Source: Phallusia fumigata
Taxonomy: Eukaryota > Chordata > Ascidiacea > Phlebobranchia > Ascidiidae
Reading direction: 5' to 3'
Length of the DNA stretch: 64,000 bases
Assembly: GCA_008931825.1 (NCBI GenBank)
Contig: QXVZ01015264.1
Coordinates: 81,799-145,798 of the forward strand
Shown here: positions 12,300 to 24,469 of the stretch, in pieces
Layout: every line of letters begins with the position of its first letter
Position numbering within the stretch: the stretch's first letter is position 1
Position numbers and translations under genes: made by a program
Notes under the pieces: generated by a model
Told to the model about the DNA's origin: nothing
Database searches by the model: none
The model's input: the letters and a program-made list of their open reading frames with translations, nothing else

Positions 12300-13706
12300 A
12301 TGAAGAAATCAATTTTCAATCTTCTACCAAGTGTCAGCAGAGCAATTGGATCACGCGCTTTGCCTGCTGTAAGCGCAACCAGAGGCTATGTTTCAGATTC
12401 GAATGACTTAAAAGAGGTGCTTGCACGTCAAATTCCGGAAAAACAAAATGAAATCAAGAACTTTAGGAAAGAATTTGGCAGTGCAAAGGTCGGTGATGTA
12501 AATGTCGACATGATGTATGGTGGAATGAGAGGCATCAAGGGTATGGTTTGGGAAACATCTGTCCTTGACCCTGACGAGGGAATTAGGTTTCGTGGCTACA
12601 GCATTCCAGAATGCCAAAAGCTTTTACCTAAAGCCCCAAATGGTTCTGAGCCACTTCCAGAGGCCTTGTTTTGGCTGCTTTGTACAGGAGAAGTTCCAAC
12701 ACAAGACCAAGTTACCGCTTTAAGCAGGGAATGGGCACAACGGGCTGACCTGCCCACTCACGTTGTTAATTTATTAGATCAGCTGCCAAGCAATGTGCAT
12801 CCAATGTCTCAGCTAAGCGCTGCTCTTGCAACTCTTAATACAGAGTCACTTTTTGCCAAAGCTTATTCTGAGGGTGTTAACAAAGCCAAGTATTGGGAAC
12901 TCATTTATGAAGATTCCATGAATCTAATTGCTAAAATTCCAATTATTGCAGCGAAAATTTATTGCAATTTGTACAGAGAGGGTTCTTTCAATGGTGCAAT
13001 TGATGAAAATGCAGATTGGTCACTCAATTTCTGTAGCATGTTGGGCTACAACCAGCCAGAGTTTGTTGAGCTTATACGACTGTATTTGGTTATCCATTCT
13101 GATCACGAAGGTGGCAATGTCAGTGCACACACATCTCATTTGGTCGGCAGTGCTTTGAGTGATCCCTATCTTTCAATGTCTGCTGCTATAAACGGTCTTG
13201 CTGGGCCCCTTCATGGGCTTGCAAACCAAGAGGTTCTTGTTTGGCTTCATGGGGTGTATGAAGAACTCGGTGGCAAGGAAGTAACCGATGAAGTACTGCA
13301 CAAATACATCTGGGACACACTGAAGAGTGGCAGAGTAGTCCCTGGCTATGGTCATGCTGTGTTGCGAAAAACTGATCCCAGGTACACTTGCCAGCGTGAG
13401 TTTGCACTCAAACATCTTCCAGACGACCCAATGTTCAAGCTTGTTGGACAGCTGTACAAACTTGTACCTGACATCCTACTTCAGCAAGGAAAGGCCAAGA
13501 ATCCCTGGCCCAATGTAGATGCTCACAGTGGTGTTCTTCTTCAGCACTACAAAATGACAGAGATGCAGTATTACACTGTGCTCTTTGGTGTCTCCAGGGC
13601 TCTTGGATGCCTCTCGCAGATGATCTGGAGTCGTGCACTTGGTCTTCCATTGGAGCGACCAAAATCTATGAGTACCCAGGGACTGAAGGCATTTGTTTCG
13701 AAGTAG
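12300..13706 (+). CDS. CS: citrate synthase, mitochondrial (intronless)
   Basis: Condenses acetyl-CoA with oxaloacetate to citrate in the mitochondrial matrix, the entry step of the TCA cycle. The single 468-residue open frame matches the animal mitochondrial enzyme along its whole length. The N-terminal ~30 residues are basic and free of acidic residues, as in a matrix-targeting peptide. All three catalytic residues of the family are present: His305 in [11 protein letters not shown], His352 in [16 protein letters not shown] and Asp407 in [11 protein letters not shown]. The start is the first ATG, in the context AACCATGAAG. The coding region has no intron, unlike nearly every neighbour. No 3' poly-A tract or flanking duplication marks a recent retrocopy. 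An AATAAA lies about 310 bp beyond the stop. Confidence 0.97.
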   Translation: MKKSIFNLLPSVSRAIGSRALPAVSATRGYVSDSNDLKEVLARQIPEKQNEIKNFRKEFGSAKVGDVNVDMMYGGMRGIKGMVWETSVLDPDEGIRFRGYSIPECQKLLPKAPNGSEPLPEALFWLLCTGEVPTQDQVTALSREWAQRADLPTHVVNLLDQLPSNVHPMSQLSAALATLNTESLFAKAYSEGVNKAKYWELIYEDSMNLIAKIPIIAAKIYCNLYREGSFNGAIDENADWSLNFCSMLGYNQPEFVELIRLYLVIHSDHEGGNVSAHTSHLVGSALSDPYLSMSAAINGLAGPLHGLANQEVLVWLHGVYEELGGKEVTDEVLHKYIWDTLKSGRVVPGYGHAVLRKTDPRYTCQREFALKHLPDDPMFKLVGQLYKLVPDILLQQGKAKNPWPNVDAHSGVLLQHYKMTEMQYYTVLFGVSRALGCLSQMIWSRALGLPLERPKSMSTQGLKAFVSK

Positions 13707-14018
13707 AAAGATTGGTTGTTACATGATTGCCATGATCATAGCAGCAATGTCCAATGTATGTATTTGGTTGACATTTGGGTGAAGTTTTGAATTCATTCCC
13801 TTCTGTTCAGTAATATATAGTTCCGAACCGTTTTATGCATGGCTGTTTAGATTGAGTGTGTATATACAGCCTTTAGCAGAATGTATAATTTATTACCCAC
13901 TGATGATTTTGTGAAGTAGTTGTATTTAGTGTCCGACTGTTTCATGCTACCATAGATTGAAGTTCATTTTTTTGTTGCCATGTTGTGTTGATTTTGTGAG
14001 AGGCTGTGTTCTTGCAAA

Positions 14019-14024
14019 AATAAA
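14019..14024 (+). terminator. poly(A) signal of citrate synthase
   Basis: AATAAA about 310 bp downstream of the TAG stop, followed within 30-40 bp by a T/GT-rich tract (near 14049-14068). This is the usual arrangement for cleavage and polyadenylation. Confidence 0.6.
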
Positions 14025-15936
14025 ACCAATTCCTAACTAAGGCACATCTTTTTTTTGTTTTTTCTGTTTACAGCCAAATGTGGGCAACCAAATATTAAAG
14101 TGTACAACAGCAAGGAGTAAGGAATTGAACAGGTTAAGGTTTTCAAGCAATTTGAGTTCGCATCAGATACCAAACAGTGTTTTTTCCATTGGTTACTTTT
14201 GTAAAATCTGAACCTTGTAGTGTTGGAAGTTTAATCTGCCACCGCAATTAAATAGAAACATTGTGAGAAAGTAATTAATTATTCACTGACTTGTGAAGTT
14301 TATGAGTGTAAAAATTGATTGAACTTCTATGACAAATGCCTTTCAAATTTTTATTTCTGCAGCATATGTGGTTTGCACCCTCAGGTAAAACTTGAATCAT
14401 TCCACAGACCAGGGTCTTGCTTAGCTCGGCTGAACGCGTGGTTGACAAGGTACATAGTCGTGAAATCGTCCGACGCCTCCAGGCAACGGACTTTATGCAG
14501 GCGTGGTTTTACCGGTATTGCATGTTTAGGTTTTCGCATCACTTACCATACAGCAGTAACATGACAAATAGGGCTTTTCCGGAAAGATTTGGCGTTGTAA
14601 ACAAACGCTGATTGTCTTTTTCCACGTGTAAATACCTTTTCTGTACAAGACCCCACCATCAGTCAATTGTATTTTACTTCGCAATGCAAAAACTAGCAAA
14701 AATAAATATCTCGTTTTCAGCTTTGTACATATTTTAACACAAACAAAAGAAAAATAGCTATAAAGTTTTTTTAGGGCCTCCGTTCGCGGAAGTAATACAC
14801 TACAAAGGCGTATACGTTCCAAACGCACGTTTTTACGACTTGACAAACGAAACGAGTCCACAAGCCTGAGTAAAGGATGGCAGTACGATACGCAGCAAAA
14901 AAATATCAAAAGGGACGGTACGCCCTTCGCAACGCGGTACGCACAACTCGCTACGTACCGCAACGTACTACCATCCTTGCTCAAGCAAAAATTTTAAAAG
15001 GTACGGCAGGCGTTACCCGATACGTACCCTACCGACTTACCTACCATCCTTGACCAAGCACGACAGTACGGCACCACACTTTGATACGCACAAAAAATCA
15101 TCAAAAGTACACTACGCCGTATAGTAGCGTAGCGACCTACCTTCCTTTATCAAGGATGGCAGTAGGTTACGGTTTGCAAAAAATACTTACTGCCATACTT
15201 ACTACAAAGCGGGTCAAGCCATCTTCCCAGTACGTCCAAGTAATGCCTGGCGACTCGAGTATAGCATTTGTAGTAACAGAACTCAGGTCAAGTCCCAGTC
15301 ATGACTTAAACCGTCGTGTTGTGGTGATTTGTGACACACCATTTCACTAATCGTAGCGTTTTACACAAAACGAACAAACAAAAATTGGGTTGCACAAACA
15401 AGTCGAAGACCAGAAGAACTGTTTGGAGCAGCGCCAATTTTCTAAGCTGATGCAATCCGAATCCATATCAAGTCAAAAAAGAGAAGGATGTGGTCCTTAC
15501 GTCCAAGGTTTCGTTGATCTGCCGTGTCTCAATGCTGTCATAGATCTAACAAAACATAAATATACGGGCTTTATCACGTACGCCTAATTTATCGAGGAGA
15601 GTGGCAGAATACCATGACCGGGTTAAATTAAAGCAGCGTTTTTTAAATGCGCGTCTTGGAATTTGTAACAAAAAGGTCATGGTGGGAACTTTCGATAGCG
15701 CAGAAGAGACAGAATAGAGAACAATGCTTTGTATTGAGTGGTCAATAAACATTCTTGTGTAAAGAACACATGGTGTTGTGAAGCAAATTTGTGTTGAGAA
15801 CATGCGGCCAGTAGAGCCAGCATTACTTTAAAACTTTTTAAAACCATTTCTTTGTTGTGCACCGGTTAGCCCAGCTGATAAAAAATACTTTTAGGTTTGG
15901 CACTATAAATCACCCAATTAAAACTTAAAATCAAGC
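14025..15936. other. convergent intergenic region with palindromic repeats
   Basis: This lies between the convergent citrate synthase and TPGS2 genes. From 14870 to about 15200 it contains at least two tandem, partly overlapping copies of the GTACGGTACGC palindromic repeat, with GGATGGCAGTACG ends and CGCAGCAAAAA / CGCACAACT internal blocks. Open frames here (for example minus 14526-14984) are repeat-derived or have no support. Confidence 0.5.
14870..15200. repeat. GTACGGTACGC palindromic repeat cluster
   Basis: Repeated units start GGATGGCAGTACGATACGCA, continue through a CAAAAATCATCAAAAG core and TACGCCCTTCG, and end in the complement of the start (TACTACCATCCTTG). Related copies lie near 3880-4030, 26578-26690, 37494-37934 and 56064-56312. 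The long inverted ends and lack of coding capacity suggest a MITE. Confidence 0.6.
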
Positions 15937-18900
15937 TTATTGTAATATTGGTGATATAGCAACATACTTTGACCCTGTGATACTTGGATTGCCTGGCTGC
16001 TTTTTCTTTGACACTCCTTGCCCGCCAGCTCCCGGGCCCTTTCCCTTCGTCAACTTCTCAGGTAGTTTGCCTTTAAACACCCTCTGCCATTCAACCTTTA
16101 CCATTGGCACATCTGTTTTTATCAGGCAATAAGTAAGTAAGTTTGCAAACTAGTTAACATAACAAGAACCAATAAAACTTTGGGCTGTCAAAAAATAACT
16201 CACCCAAAGTTTTGGTTGAGTCAATTGCGTCCCTAAGATCTTCATTCATTTTCATACGAACAGGAGCATACATGCTAAACCATTGCTAAAATAAAACAAA
16301 AAATTTGTATTCAGGGAAAATATTTTTTTCATAACAACTGCACTTGAACCAAAAATGTTGTGCTTTTACATCTTATGATAAACCGTAGCATACCTTTACT
16401 TTGGGACTCAGGCCGATAGGTGTAAAAGCATATTGCCATTGTGGCAATCCAATATGTACAAGCATCAATCTGTAGTATGTAGTGAAATCTTTTGCCAGAA
16501 AAGACCAGTTAAGAGCTCTGTCTAAAAACCATATTTCTGTGTTTTGTGCCGGCATACCTGTAACAAGCAAAAACATAAAATTTTGAGGCTGTTTACCTTT
16601 CTTGAACATTTTATTTTTATTTTATAGGTAAGATACAATATTTTTACAGTGCACAAACAGTTTCTAAATACAACACACACTTAATCTGCACCCTAAAATC
16701 AAGTTTTCTAAATTAAACAGCTTCTACCAAGTTGGGAAACTCAGTAAGGACAATAAAAACTAGAAGGGTGGCTTAGCATATATAGACATTCTACATACAC
16801 TATTACCCGATATTAAAAGAGGATATATTCCACACATTATATTACATTGGGTCTTATAGTTACCTGGCTATCTATGACATTATTGTTTCTGCTGGCAGAA
16901 ACGCATGGGTCCCCACACATGCAAAGTTCTACATACTGCGTTTTTCAGAAAACATGTCAAGGCTATAGACATAAACAAAGCAATCAGTGCACCACAAAGA
17001 CATGTTCTACAAACTGTCCAAGTTACATCAAGTTTGGACATTGTTTAATAATATTACACATTTTAGGGGGCTAGTGGGGTAACTGCTGGGCTATAGGGTA
17101 AAAAAAATTAATTATTGCACCACAATGACATGTTATACAAACTGCCGAAATTTCATCTAATTCAGAGATCGTTTAGGTATTTGCCCCATATTAGGGGGCT
17201 AGTGGGGTAAGTACTGGGGCTGTAGAGTAAAAAACCCTAATAATCGCACCACAATGACATGTTATGCAAACTGTCCGAATTTCATCTAATTCGGAGATTG
17301 TTTAAGTATTTGCCCCATTTTAGGGGGCTAGTGGGGTAAATGCTGGGGCTGTAAGGTAAAGAACGTTAAATATTGCACCACAATGACATGTTATACAAAC
17401 TGTCCAAATTTCATCCAATTCAGACATTGTTTAACAATTTGACCCATTTTAGGGGGCTAGTGGGGTAATTACTGGGGCTATAGGGTAAAAACATTAATTA
17501 TTGCATGACAATAACATGTTAAACAAACTGTCCAAATTTCATCAAATTCGGAGATCGTTTAACTATTTGCCCCATTTTGGGGGGCTAGTGGGGTAACCGT
17601 TGGGATATGGGGTCAAACAACACTAATGACACAACTCCATGACCATATCTACCAACAGTAAAAGTTTCATCCAAATCCGCCAAACATTTGATGCCAAAGT
17701 GCATAAACATAGTGCAAGGTAATATTTCACCCTTTTGGGGGCTAGCGGGGTAACCCTTGGGGCTAAGAAGTCAATCGAAATGAATGGCACATCTCCATGA
17801 CCATATCTACCAGCTGTGAAAGTTTCATCCAAATCCATCAAACATTTCATGCCAAAAGTGCATGGACAAGCTGCAGGGCAGAAAAAAGAAAAAAAAAGAA
17901 AAAAAAAGAATAAAAAAGAATAAAAAAGAAAAAAAAAGAAAAAAAAAAAAAACAAACAGAGTGAAATCAATATGTGTCCCCTTTCAGGAAGGGGACCCAT
18001 AATTAAACAGGGAATTTTTTAACAAATTGCTTACAAGCACAATATACCTGGAGTTGCCTTGATGTACACCAAGCAAACTTTTCCAAACCCATTGCATGAG
18101 TCAAGTTCAAAAATTCGACTTCTTCCATCAAAATGGGGTTGGCTGTGTGTTTCATCTTAAGAGTTTTGCATTTAAACTCGTCAGTAAGCAAGTTTAAAAT
18201 CTGTTAAATATCTAAAATATTATTTACCACCATTTTCCTCCTCGGAGTCACTATTATAGTCGATGTCAGCCAATGAGATGTTACTTGATACTGATGTTGT
18301 TGATCCAGTTGTACTTAACTTAGCAAGATCAGCTATTGGATTAATCTCCAACCTTCCGAGCGGAAATTCATTTTCTAATTTGTAAAAGTAAACAGTTTTT
18401 CTTACCTTGTCACATTAAAAACAATAAAATTTTGTTTCCATGTTAATTTGTTTCACACTAGTAAATACACCAATAATGCTTTTCAGTGGTTCGTAAACTA
18501 GAGGTCATGAAGGTATTAGCATTAATTTACAAATCTCTTCTAAAACAAAACTTTGCAACAGACACTGTTGCGTAGTCACAGGGAGTTAATACCTTAGTTA
18601 GAAAGTATTTATTTTGAAACAATGTGAAAAATGATTTACAATTTTATCGCATGTTGTGGAAGTCTATATTTAAGAACATTTGGCAGCTTCCGAATTGATC
18701 TACATGTCGTTTGACTAAATATAGAAAAATAGAATTGTTTTAATTTTCCTCACTCCCTACAGGCCCTTAGTGACTAATACAACCTTGAGACTGAGGACAA
18801 GTTTTATAACTGGTGTCAAAGGGAGAGTGGACCCCCCAAAATAGCCCTTGTTTTGATCTTTAAATTGAATTGAACAACATTTTACATAGGTTATAAGTAA

Positions 18901-19588
18901 GTTGTGATGTGGCTGAAACCTTTTGGGTCTTTTTTGGTACAAAACAATCTATTGTATTCATAAAATAATACCCTACTGATATTATGAAGCTTTAAGCAGT
19001 TCATGAGAAATGTGGCTAAAGCTGGCTCACTGAAAACAAATTCCTTCCTCTTTAGGGACACTTCAGCACATACTTGCAATTTGTAAACATATAATTCATG
19101 CTGTACCTCCAATTTTGACTTTCCATGTCAACAGCATGCCATCAGTTGTAAGATAAAAGTTTTTTAAATCATCAGGGAGCATACATGTATTCCTCTGTTC
19201 CCATGATACTAGGGTATGGCGTGGCGCAGGAGAGAAATCAGAAAAACTCACATCACATATACCCGGTCGCTTTTCTAAAAGTTTCAAGCAGCAAATAAAG
19301 TCTGTAGCAAATGTTTGGAAAATTACATTTTTACGTTTTATCCTAAAAAACAATGTATGCCAGAAACGCGGTGCCGGTACTGCAAACTTGTACAAAATTA
19401 TGCTTGTGTGACAAAATAATGTTTAGATTTTGTTTATAAATTTGAACTGACTATGTCAAACGCCGAAATGCGTGGGTTGAGGGAAACATGGAAACCGATC
19501 GTAGGTCCAAAACAAACACCATACCTAACGTTGTAGGCAGTCCCAGTGTCGACCTTTCCATAAGTTCGCGAGCATCTATCTGCGCCAT
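15937..19588 (-). CDS. TPGS2: tubulin polyglutamylase complex subunit 2, seven exons
   Basis: Non-catalytic subunit of the TTLL1-containing polyglutamylase complex, which adds glutamate side chains to tubulin in cilia and neurons (family knowledge). Exons on the minus strand: 19525-19588, 19107-19301, 18228-18374, 18048-18155, 16394-16557, 16204-16285, 15937-16112. Phases agree throughout and give 311 aa, close to the ~300 aa of vertebrate TPGS2. Recognisable blocks, in order: VSWEQRNTCMLPDDLKNFYL near residues 50-70, FDGRSRIFELDSCNG around 150, NTEIWFLDRALNWSFL near 180, IGLPQWQYAFTPIGLSPK near 210, QWFSMYAPV after it, then a Lys/Gly-rich tail. The start ATG at 19588 gives MAQIDARELMERSTLGL, equivalent to the LEKLTLGI segment of vertebrate proteins. 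The intron between exons 4 and 5 holds a satellite array. Confidence 0.93.
16985..17880. repeat. ~128-bp tandem satellite in a TPGS2 intron
   Basis: About six imperfect copies of a unit centred on GGGGGCTAGTGGGGTAA. The CTAG landmarks fall at 17071, 17199, 17328, 17457, 17585 and 17742, so the first five are spaced 128-129 bp apart and the last 157 bp. Other conserved segments of the unit are CACAATGACATGTTATACAAACTGTCC and TTTCATCTAATTCGGAGATCGTTTAA. The last two units diverge in their first half (CCATGACCATATCTACCA and CCAAATCCGCCAAACATTT). Confidence 0.9.
17880..17952. repeat. A-rich (GAAAAAAA)n microsatellite
   Basis: About 70 bp of irregular GAAAAAAA / GAATAAAA units directly follows the satellite array. 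It is followed by a short hairpin, GTGTCCCC-TTTCAGGAA-GGGGACC. The A-rich tract next to the array could be the tail of a retroposed element or simple slippage. Confidence 0.8.
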
Positions 19589-20772
19589 TCTTTCTGTTGA
19601 ACAGAACTTCTTCTTTCACGAATAAGGGGAACCCATAACTTTTTACCGGCCGGCGTAATAACGAAAAATCGAAACAGCTTACCAAAAGCGCTTCGGTTCT
19701 TCACGGGCCACTGATTACACTTAATCGTGTTATCCGCCAGAAGAAGCAGAGTTAATTAATACCCGACATCATGGCGAAAGAATGATGGATTTGTCAACAA
19801 AAATGAGTAAAAGCGACCCATACCTCATTTTGCTTGTTTATGGCTGTAAGAATTGTGTGGTCAAACAAGACTAAAAATGACAGAAAAAGTTGAAAATCAC
19901 ACCAACAAAGTTGCATGTACTTTGAATTGTTTTTTATACAACGAGGTGAAAGCTTACTGCACTTCACCCTAAGTGGGAAGTACATGCATGTAAACAGTCG
20001 TTTTTCGGCAGTGACAGGTAGGTTAACAGGCTAAAAGGCAAGTTCTAACTAAACTTACTGATTCGGAACAGAACGAAAAAAACAGGTCCTGAAATAAGTG
20101 ACTTATCGATTAACTAAACATTCTTTGGCCTTGATCTCAACGAAAAGGAAAACGTGACGAACAAAAAACGGGTATAGGTCATTTGCATTGACTGAATAAA
20201 AAACTGTAATGGTCTGACAGTGCCGCTACGGTGGTAACTAATTAGAATTATTCAAATTTAAGCACCCTGATTCTTTTGACATTAGAAAAAGATGTTTCAC
20301 TGAAAATCGAAAACCTAGTCAACATTGCCATTCTCTGTTAATATCCTTATTCTATGATTGTTTCTTTGTTGTCGTACAAAGAGTATATTTGTCTTCTTTG
20401 AAATGGGTAATAATGAATATGAGAACAGTGTTTATATTCCAACAAAACAAAAGCATCTGTAATGCTTACGCCAGCACAGTATTCACGGATCATTTAGCTT
20501 GTTAAGGTTCGGATAATGGCATTTCGAATCCAGTTACCCGTCGAACAATAATCGGATTTATTCAGTTGGCAGTTCGTGGTTGAATGCTTGCGCACACCCG
20601 TTTCCGCATGACGTCAGGCGGTAAATAGGCCAGCCAGACAGAACACTCGATTCGGACGCTTCGAAAGCGCCGCATAGACATATTATAGTGCTGTACTGGT
20701 AGCTAGTCGACTGTACTGCGCTTGTGTAACCGGGTTTGTTACTGCTGGAAATCAGTTTGTCAGGTCTAAATA
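19589..20772. promoter_or_regulatory. divergent intergenic region, TPGS2 / hAT-like gene
   Basis: 1.2-kb spacer between divergent starts. I see no repeat or conserved motif that I can name. Short minus-strand frames here (19794-19985, 20558-20860) have no motif and no splice context. Confidence 0.3.
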
Positions 20773-23582
20773 ATGCCGCGTGGCAAGACTTCGATTGTAT
20801 GGGATCATTTTTCCCAACCGGATGCTGAAAACCAAGTTGTCTGCCGGGTTTGTCAGACAAAGCTAACCTACTGTAGCAGCACTGGTAGCCTCATCAAGCA
20901 CCTCAAGTATAAGCACTCTCATCTGTGGCCCGGTATGGTGGCTGCCCATGGAGTTTCAAGGTAACATTTTACTGCCGTTGTCTAGAATGTAGCAGACAAA
21001 CATATGCTGGGATGCACTAATTATAAAACTGTTAGTAAAATGCCTTGCAGGCAGTCTGAATAAAAAGCTTTTGGCAGTGTTTTTAATCTATGTGTTTGAT
21101 GACTCACTTTGCTTGCGTGTCATTGCGTTTGCTGTTATATTAATCTAGAGTGTTGGTGGTACTAGATACTTGGTGGTAGTTTTATTATTTTCTTGTATTT
21201 AAAGAAGGAGGCCTATTTTACGAATCGGCAGTGCTCTAAAAACGTCCCTAAGGTTGTATGATATTTTCGTACCTGTTAGGATCTATTCGTACATAAATAA
21301 ATCAATTGATTGTTTTAGGACTCTAAACGGTACAAATAGTGTACTCAGAGGCCTTGATTATTGTTACTACTCCAGAACGTCTATTTCATAAAATTCAAGC
21401 AACACATACATAAATGTGGTAAACGTTTAGTACAAAGCCCCCTTAACTTGCTGTTAGAGCCTACAGTACAGACATGCTCCTTTTCTGTTAGAATTTACTG
21501 TTAGTTTTTAAAAAGACGATCATTTTTTAATTGAGAAAAACTATCTGGTAATCGATTTAAACGTTTAGTAATGTGCCGATGTTCATAGTGTGAAAATTCC
21601 AACCATTTAAGGCGACGTTAAAAAGCAACTGTTTAATGACCCAAGCTCATAAAACGGTTTTGTTGGTGCAAGTAAACTTCCATAAATGCTTTCTCATTAA
21701 GCAGAAGCAATACAGGATATCCTAGTAACTGCGCCTTTTTCCCTGCAGAGAAGCCGCCCTCTACTCCGTAACAGCGATGCCGCCGTACAAAATGATGAAG
21801 TTTGAAAATGAGCCGTCGAACGATAACAGCATCGCCGTATCAAGCGATTTCCAATTTCCAGTGGCGCAAGACTGCCTGCCCTCGAGCACCGCAGACTCCA
21901 GTGCGTTAGCTACCTCTGACAGTTCGACGTTCGTATTCAAACTTGATAACAGCTTGTTTGAAAAATTGGCGCAAACCATTATTACCGACCGACGCCCAGT
22001 CAGCTTTATATCGGATCAGGGGTTGCGGGATTTAGTTCTCTCGCTAAATCCGGTAAGCGAATTCCCGGGCGAGCAGGAAATGCGGGAATTCCTCAAGTTG
22101 AAGTACTTCGGCGCCAAAAGCACACTGCTGTATAAAACAAGCGACGCTGTGGAGAAGGAAACTCGTTTTGCGGTCACATGCCGGTTCCGACAGAGTGTTT
22201 TCGGCGAGGGGTTCCTCACTATCGGTATTCACTACATCTCCGCCGCATGGGAACGGGAGTATTTCACGTTGGAAAGCCTCTGCGTGACACCAGAAAATGT
22301 AAACATCGATGCTGTCGTAACTGCCGCCCTTTCGCACTACAACATTCCGAAATCGGCAGTGACAGCCTACGTTGTGGATGGTTGCAAACAACAGAGTCTG
22401 CGAAACTGCAAAGACAGTTTAAACCCGAAGCCCCTTACGTGCATTGCTCATAAACTAGATACACTAGTGAGCGAAGCTTTACAAAGCAACGAGGAAGTGG
22501 CAGCAGCCCTTGTATCTGCGAAAAAGCTACTTAGCCTTGTAAAAACCAAGGATGATTTCACCCGCGTGATGAAAAGAATGCAGCAAGGAAACAAGGAACC
22601 CCCATTATCCTGTGATCGATGGCTCGGCGTTTACGCTATGTTGGAATGCTTAACTGGGCAGAAGGACGAAATATCGTCGATTATAGACAGCTATTCTGCT
22701 TCGCTGGATGTGCTCAGTTTTTTCTCCACTGAAGACTACGACCTCTCGGACCACTGTTGGTTGTTACTAGGTGAACTTTTAGAATTGCTAAGGCCTTTCA
22801 AGGCCATGACCGAGTTTCTAACCAAAGAACGCTATCCGCCGGTAGCGGCTTGCCCTTTGTTACTATCTGGACTCGAGCGCTTGACCCGTCCACCGAACCA
22901 ACAGAACCAAGGCAACCACGAAAAATCAGACACCACTCTCAACCACAAGTGCATTGAAAACGTTCGCGCCGCTCTCCACGATGGCCTGGTGAAGCTGAAC
23001 AGTTTTGACGGGTGTGCTTGGGTGAATATTGCCGCAGCCCTTGATCCGCGTTTCTACAAACTTAAACACCTGAAGCGCGACGACAAAACCACCGTACATG
23101 AAGCTGTGTCCGGACTTTGTGGCCCGTACGCCACATCATCATCACAGTGTCGCCCCACGTCACCAGGCGATGGCAGCATGCTCGGAAACCTCCTTGGTCT
23201 GGAGTCTGGCGACAGTTGTATCTGGTCCGATTCCTCTGACGACGAGAGCACGCAAATCAACGAGGAAGTGGCCAGGTACTTTAAATCTGGCATCAGCGCC
23301 GACCAGTGTACAGACCCGCTTCGGTGGTGGAGCAGCAAGGAATCCGCTTTCCCGATTTTAGCTCAACTTGCAAGACAGTACTTGTGTATACCGGCCACCG
23401 CTGCAAGTGCGACCGAAGCCTTCGCGCAGACTGAGGCCAGACTAGCAGTAGAGACCGAAAACACAGACGTGGTGATGTTTCTTCATGACAACCAGTCCTT
23501 ATTGGTTGAGCACGCAGTTCCAGAATGCACAAGCGACAATATGTCGATTGTTCCAAAGTTCACCACGGCCCTGACCCCGTAG
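20773..23582 (+). CDS. BED zinc-finger hAT transposase-like protein, two exons
   Basis: Exon 1 is 20773-20960 (donor AG|GTAACA) and exon 2 is 21749-23582 (acceptor CCCTGCAG|A). Joined in phase they give 673 aa. Residues ~8-52 form a BED zinc finger: CRVCQTK with the closing histidines in HLKYKHSH. The middle has hAT transposase features, including SCDRWLGVYAMLECL and a Trp-Leu-Leu-rich helix before the RPFKAMTEFL segment. Residues ~585-645 are the C-terminal hAT dimerisation region (RWWSSKES...YLCIPATAASATEAF...). No internal stop or frameshift is visible. It could be an autonomous hAT transposon or a domesticated ZBED-type gene. I found no terminal inverted repeats close to it. Codon use looks richer in GC than in most neighbouring exons. 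Confidence 0.85.
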
Positions 23583-24469
23583 TTCGGAGTCGTTTGATCA
23601 GACTACACAAATAGCAAGGCCGCCTTTGAACGCCAGGGGCTTTCCAGCGAAGATGTTGTGCATTTAACCTCAAGGAGAGAGGCAATGAATTCGGATAGTT
23701 GGGCTATTTGTTTACGTATTTCGGTTGACAATACCTCACACCGCTCAAAACTATGAAAATTCTAGTTTACTCGTGTGAGTATGTTTGAACTTCGCTAGGC
23801 CTTTGTAAAAGAAACCTCAAAACAATCATTTTAAGGCATTTGTACGTTATGCTGCACGTTTGGTATCGTTACCACTCAAAAGCATATTTCTGCTTGATTA
23901 TGTATTACCAGTTAACAGAGCCTGTGGTATGTGATAAACACAAGGACAGCCCGCTTTCCCCAGATAATCACGATAAAGGAAGTTTGCTTATTGAGCAAAC
24001 ATGAATTAACAGTGTAATGGTTGGTACCATCTTCTATTTTTAACCCACACTGCGCAAGGTGTAGGGAATATGACGTTATGTCACGTGTTTCCGTGACGTA
24101 ATGCCAATACAGCTGTCACTTTCCCACGCTCCGAAAAACTTTGCCTGCTATTGTTTTCCGTTGTTTTTATTTTTTATGTTTTCGTTGCTTTAAAGTTGGC
24201 AATATGAACAAATAAAATCTGTTAAAACGTAACTTTTTACCTTTAGGTTTGACAACAGCCATGAATTGCGTTTGTTAATTTATTATTGTATTTCTCCAGT
24301 GGTGATAAACATTCAAATTAGGCATAATTTGTGAAAACATATCACCAATGACGAATATTCATCAAAACTGATAATATAGGCAATTACAACCCCCAAACCA
24401 ACGATTGAATTGAAAAACAGATCACCGTTTTTGATCCCTAATTATGCAATTCGTAAAAAGAGACTTCAG
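23583..24469. other. convergent intergenic region
   Basis: Between the hAT-like gene and the cysteine-rich gene. The notable content is a short cluster of basic-region factor motifs near 24070-24100: TGACGT, CACGTG and TGACGTAA within about 30 bp. Nothing else is recognised. Confidence 0.35.

Noticed and set aside
14526-14984. 152-residue minus-strand frame
   Set aside because: Runs into the palindromic repeat cluster and has low-complexity hydrophobic composition; no motif.
22044-22391. Minus-strand frames over the hAT-like gene
   Set aside because: They are antisense shadows of the GC-richer transposase coding sequence, whose plus strand carries the BED and hAT motifs.
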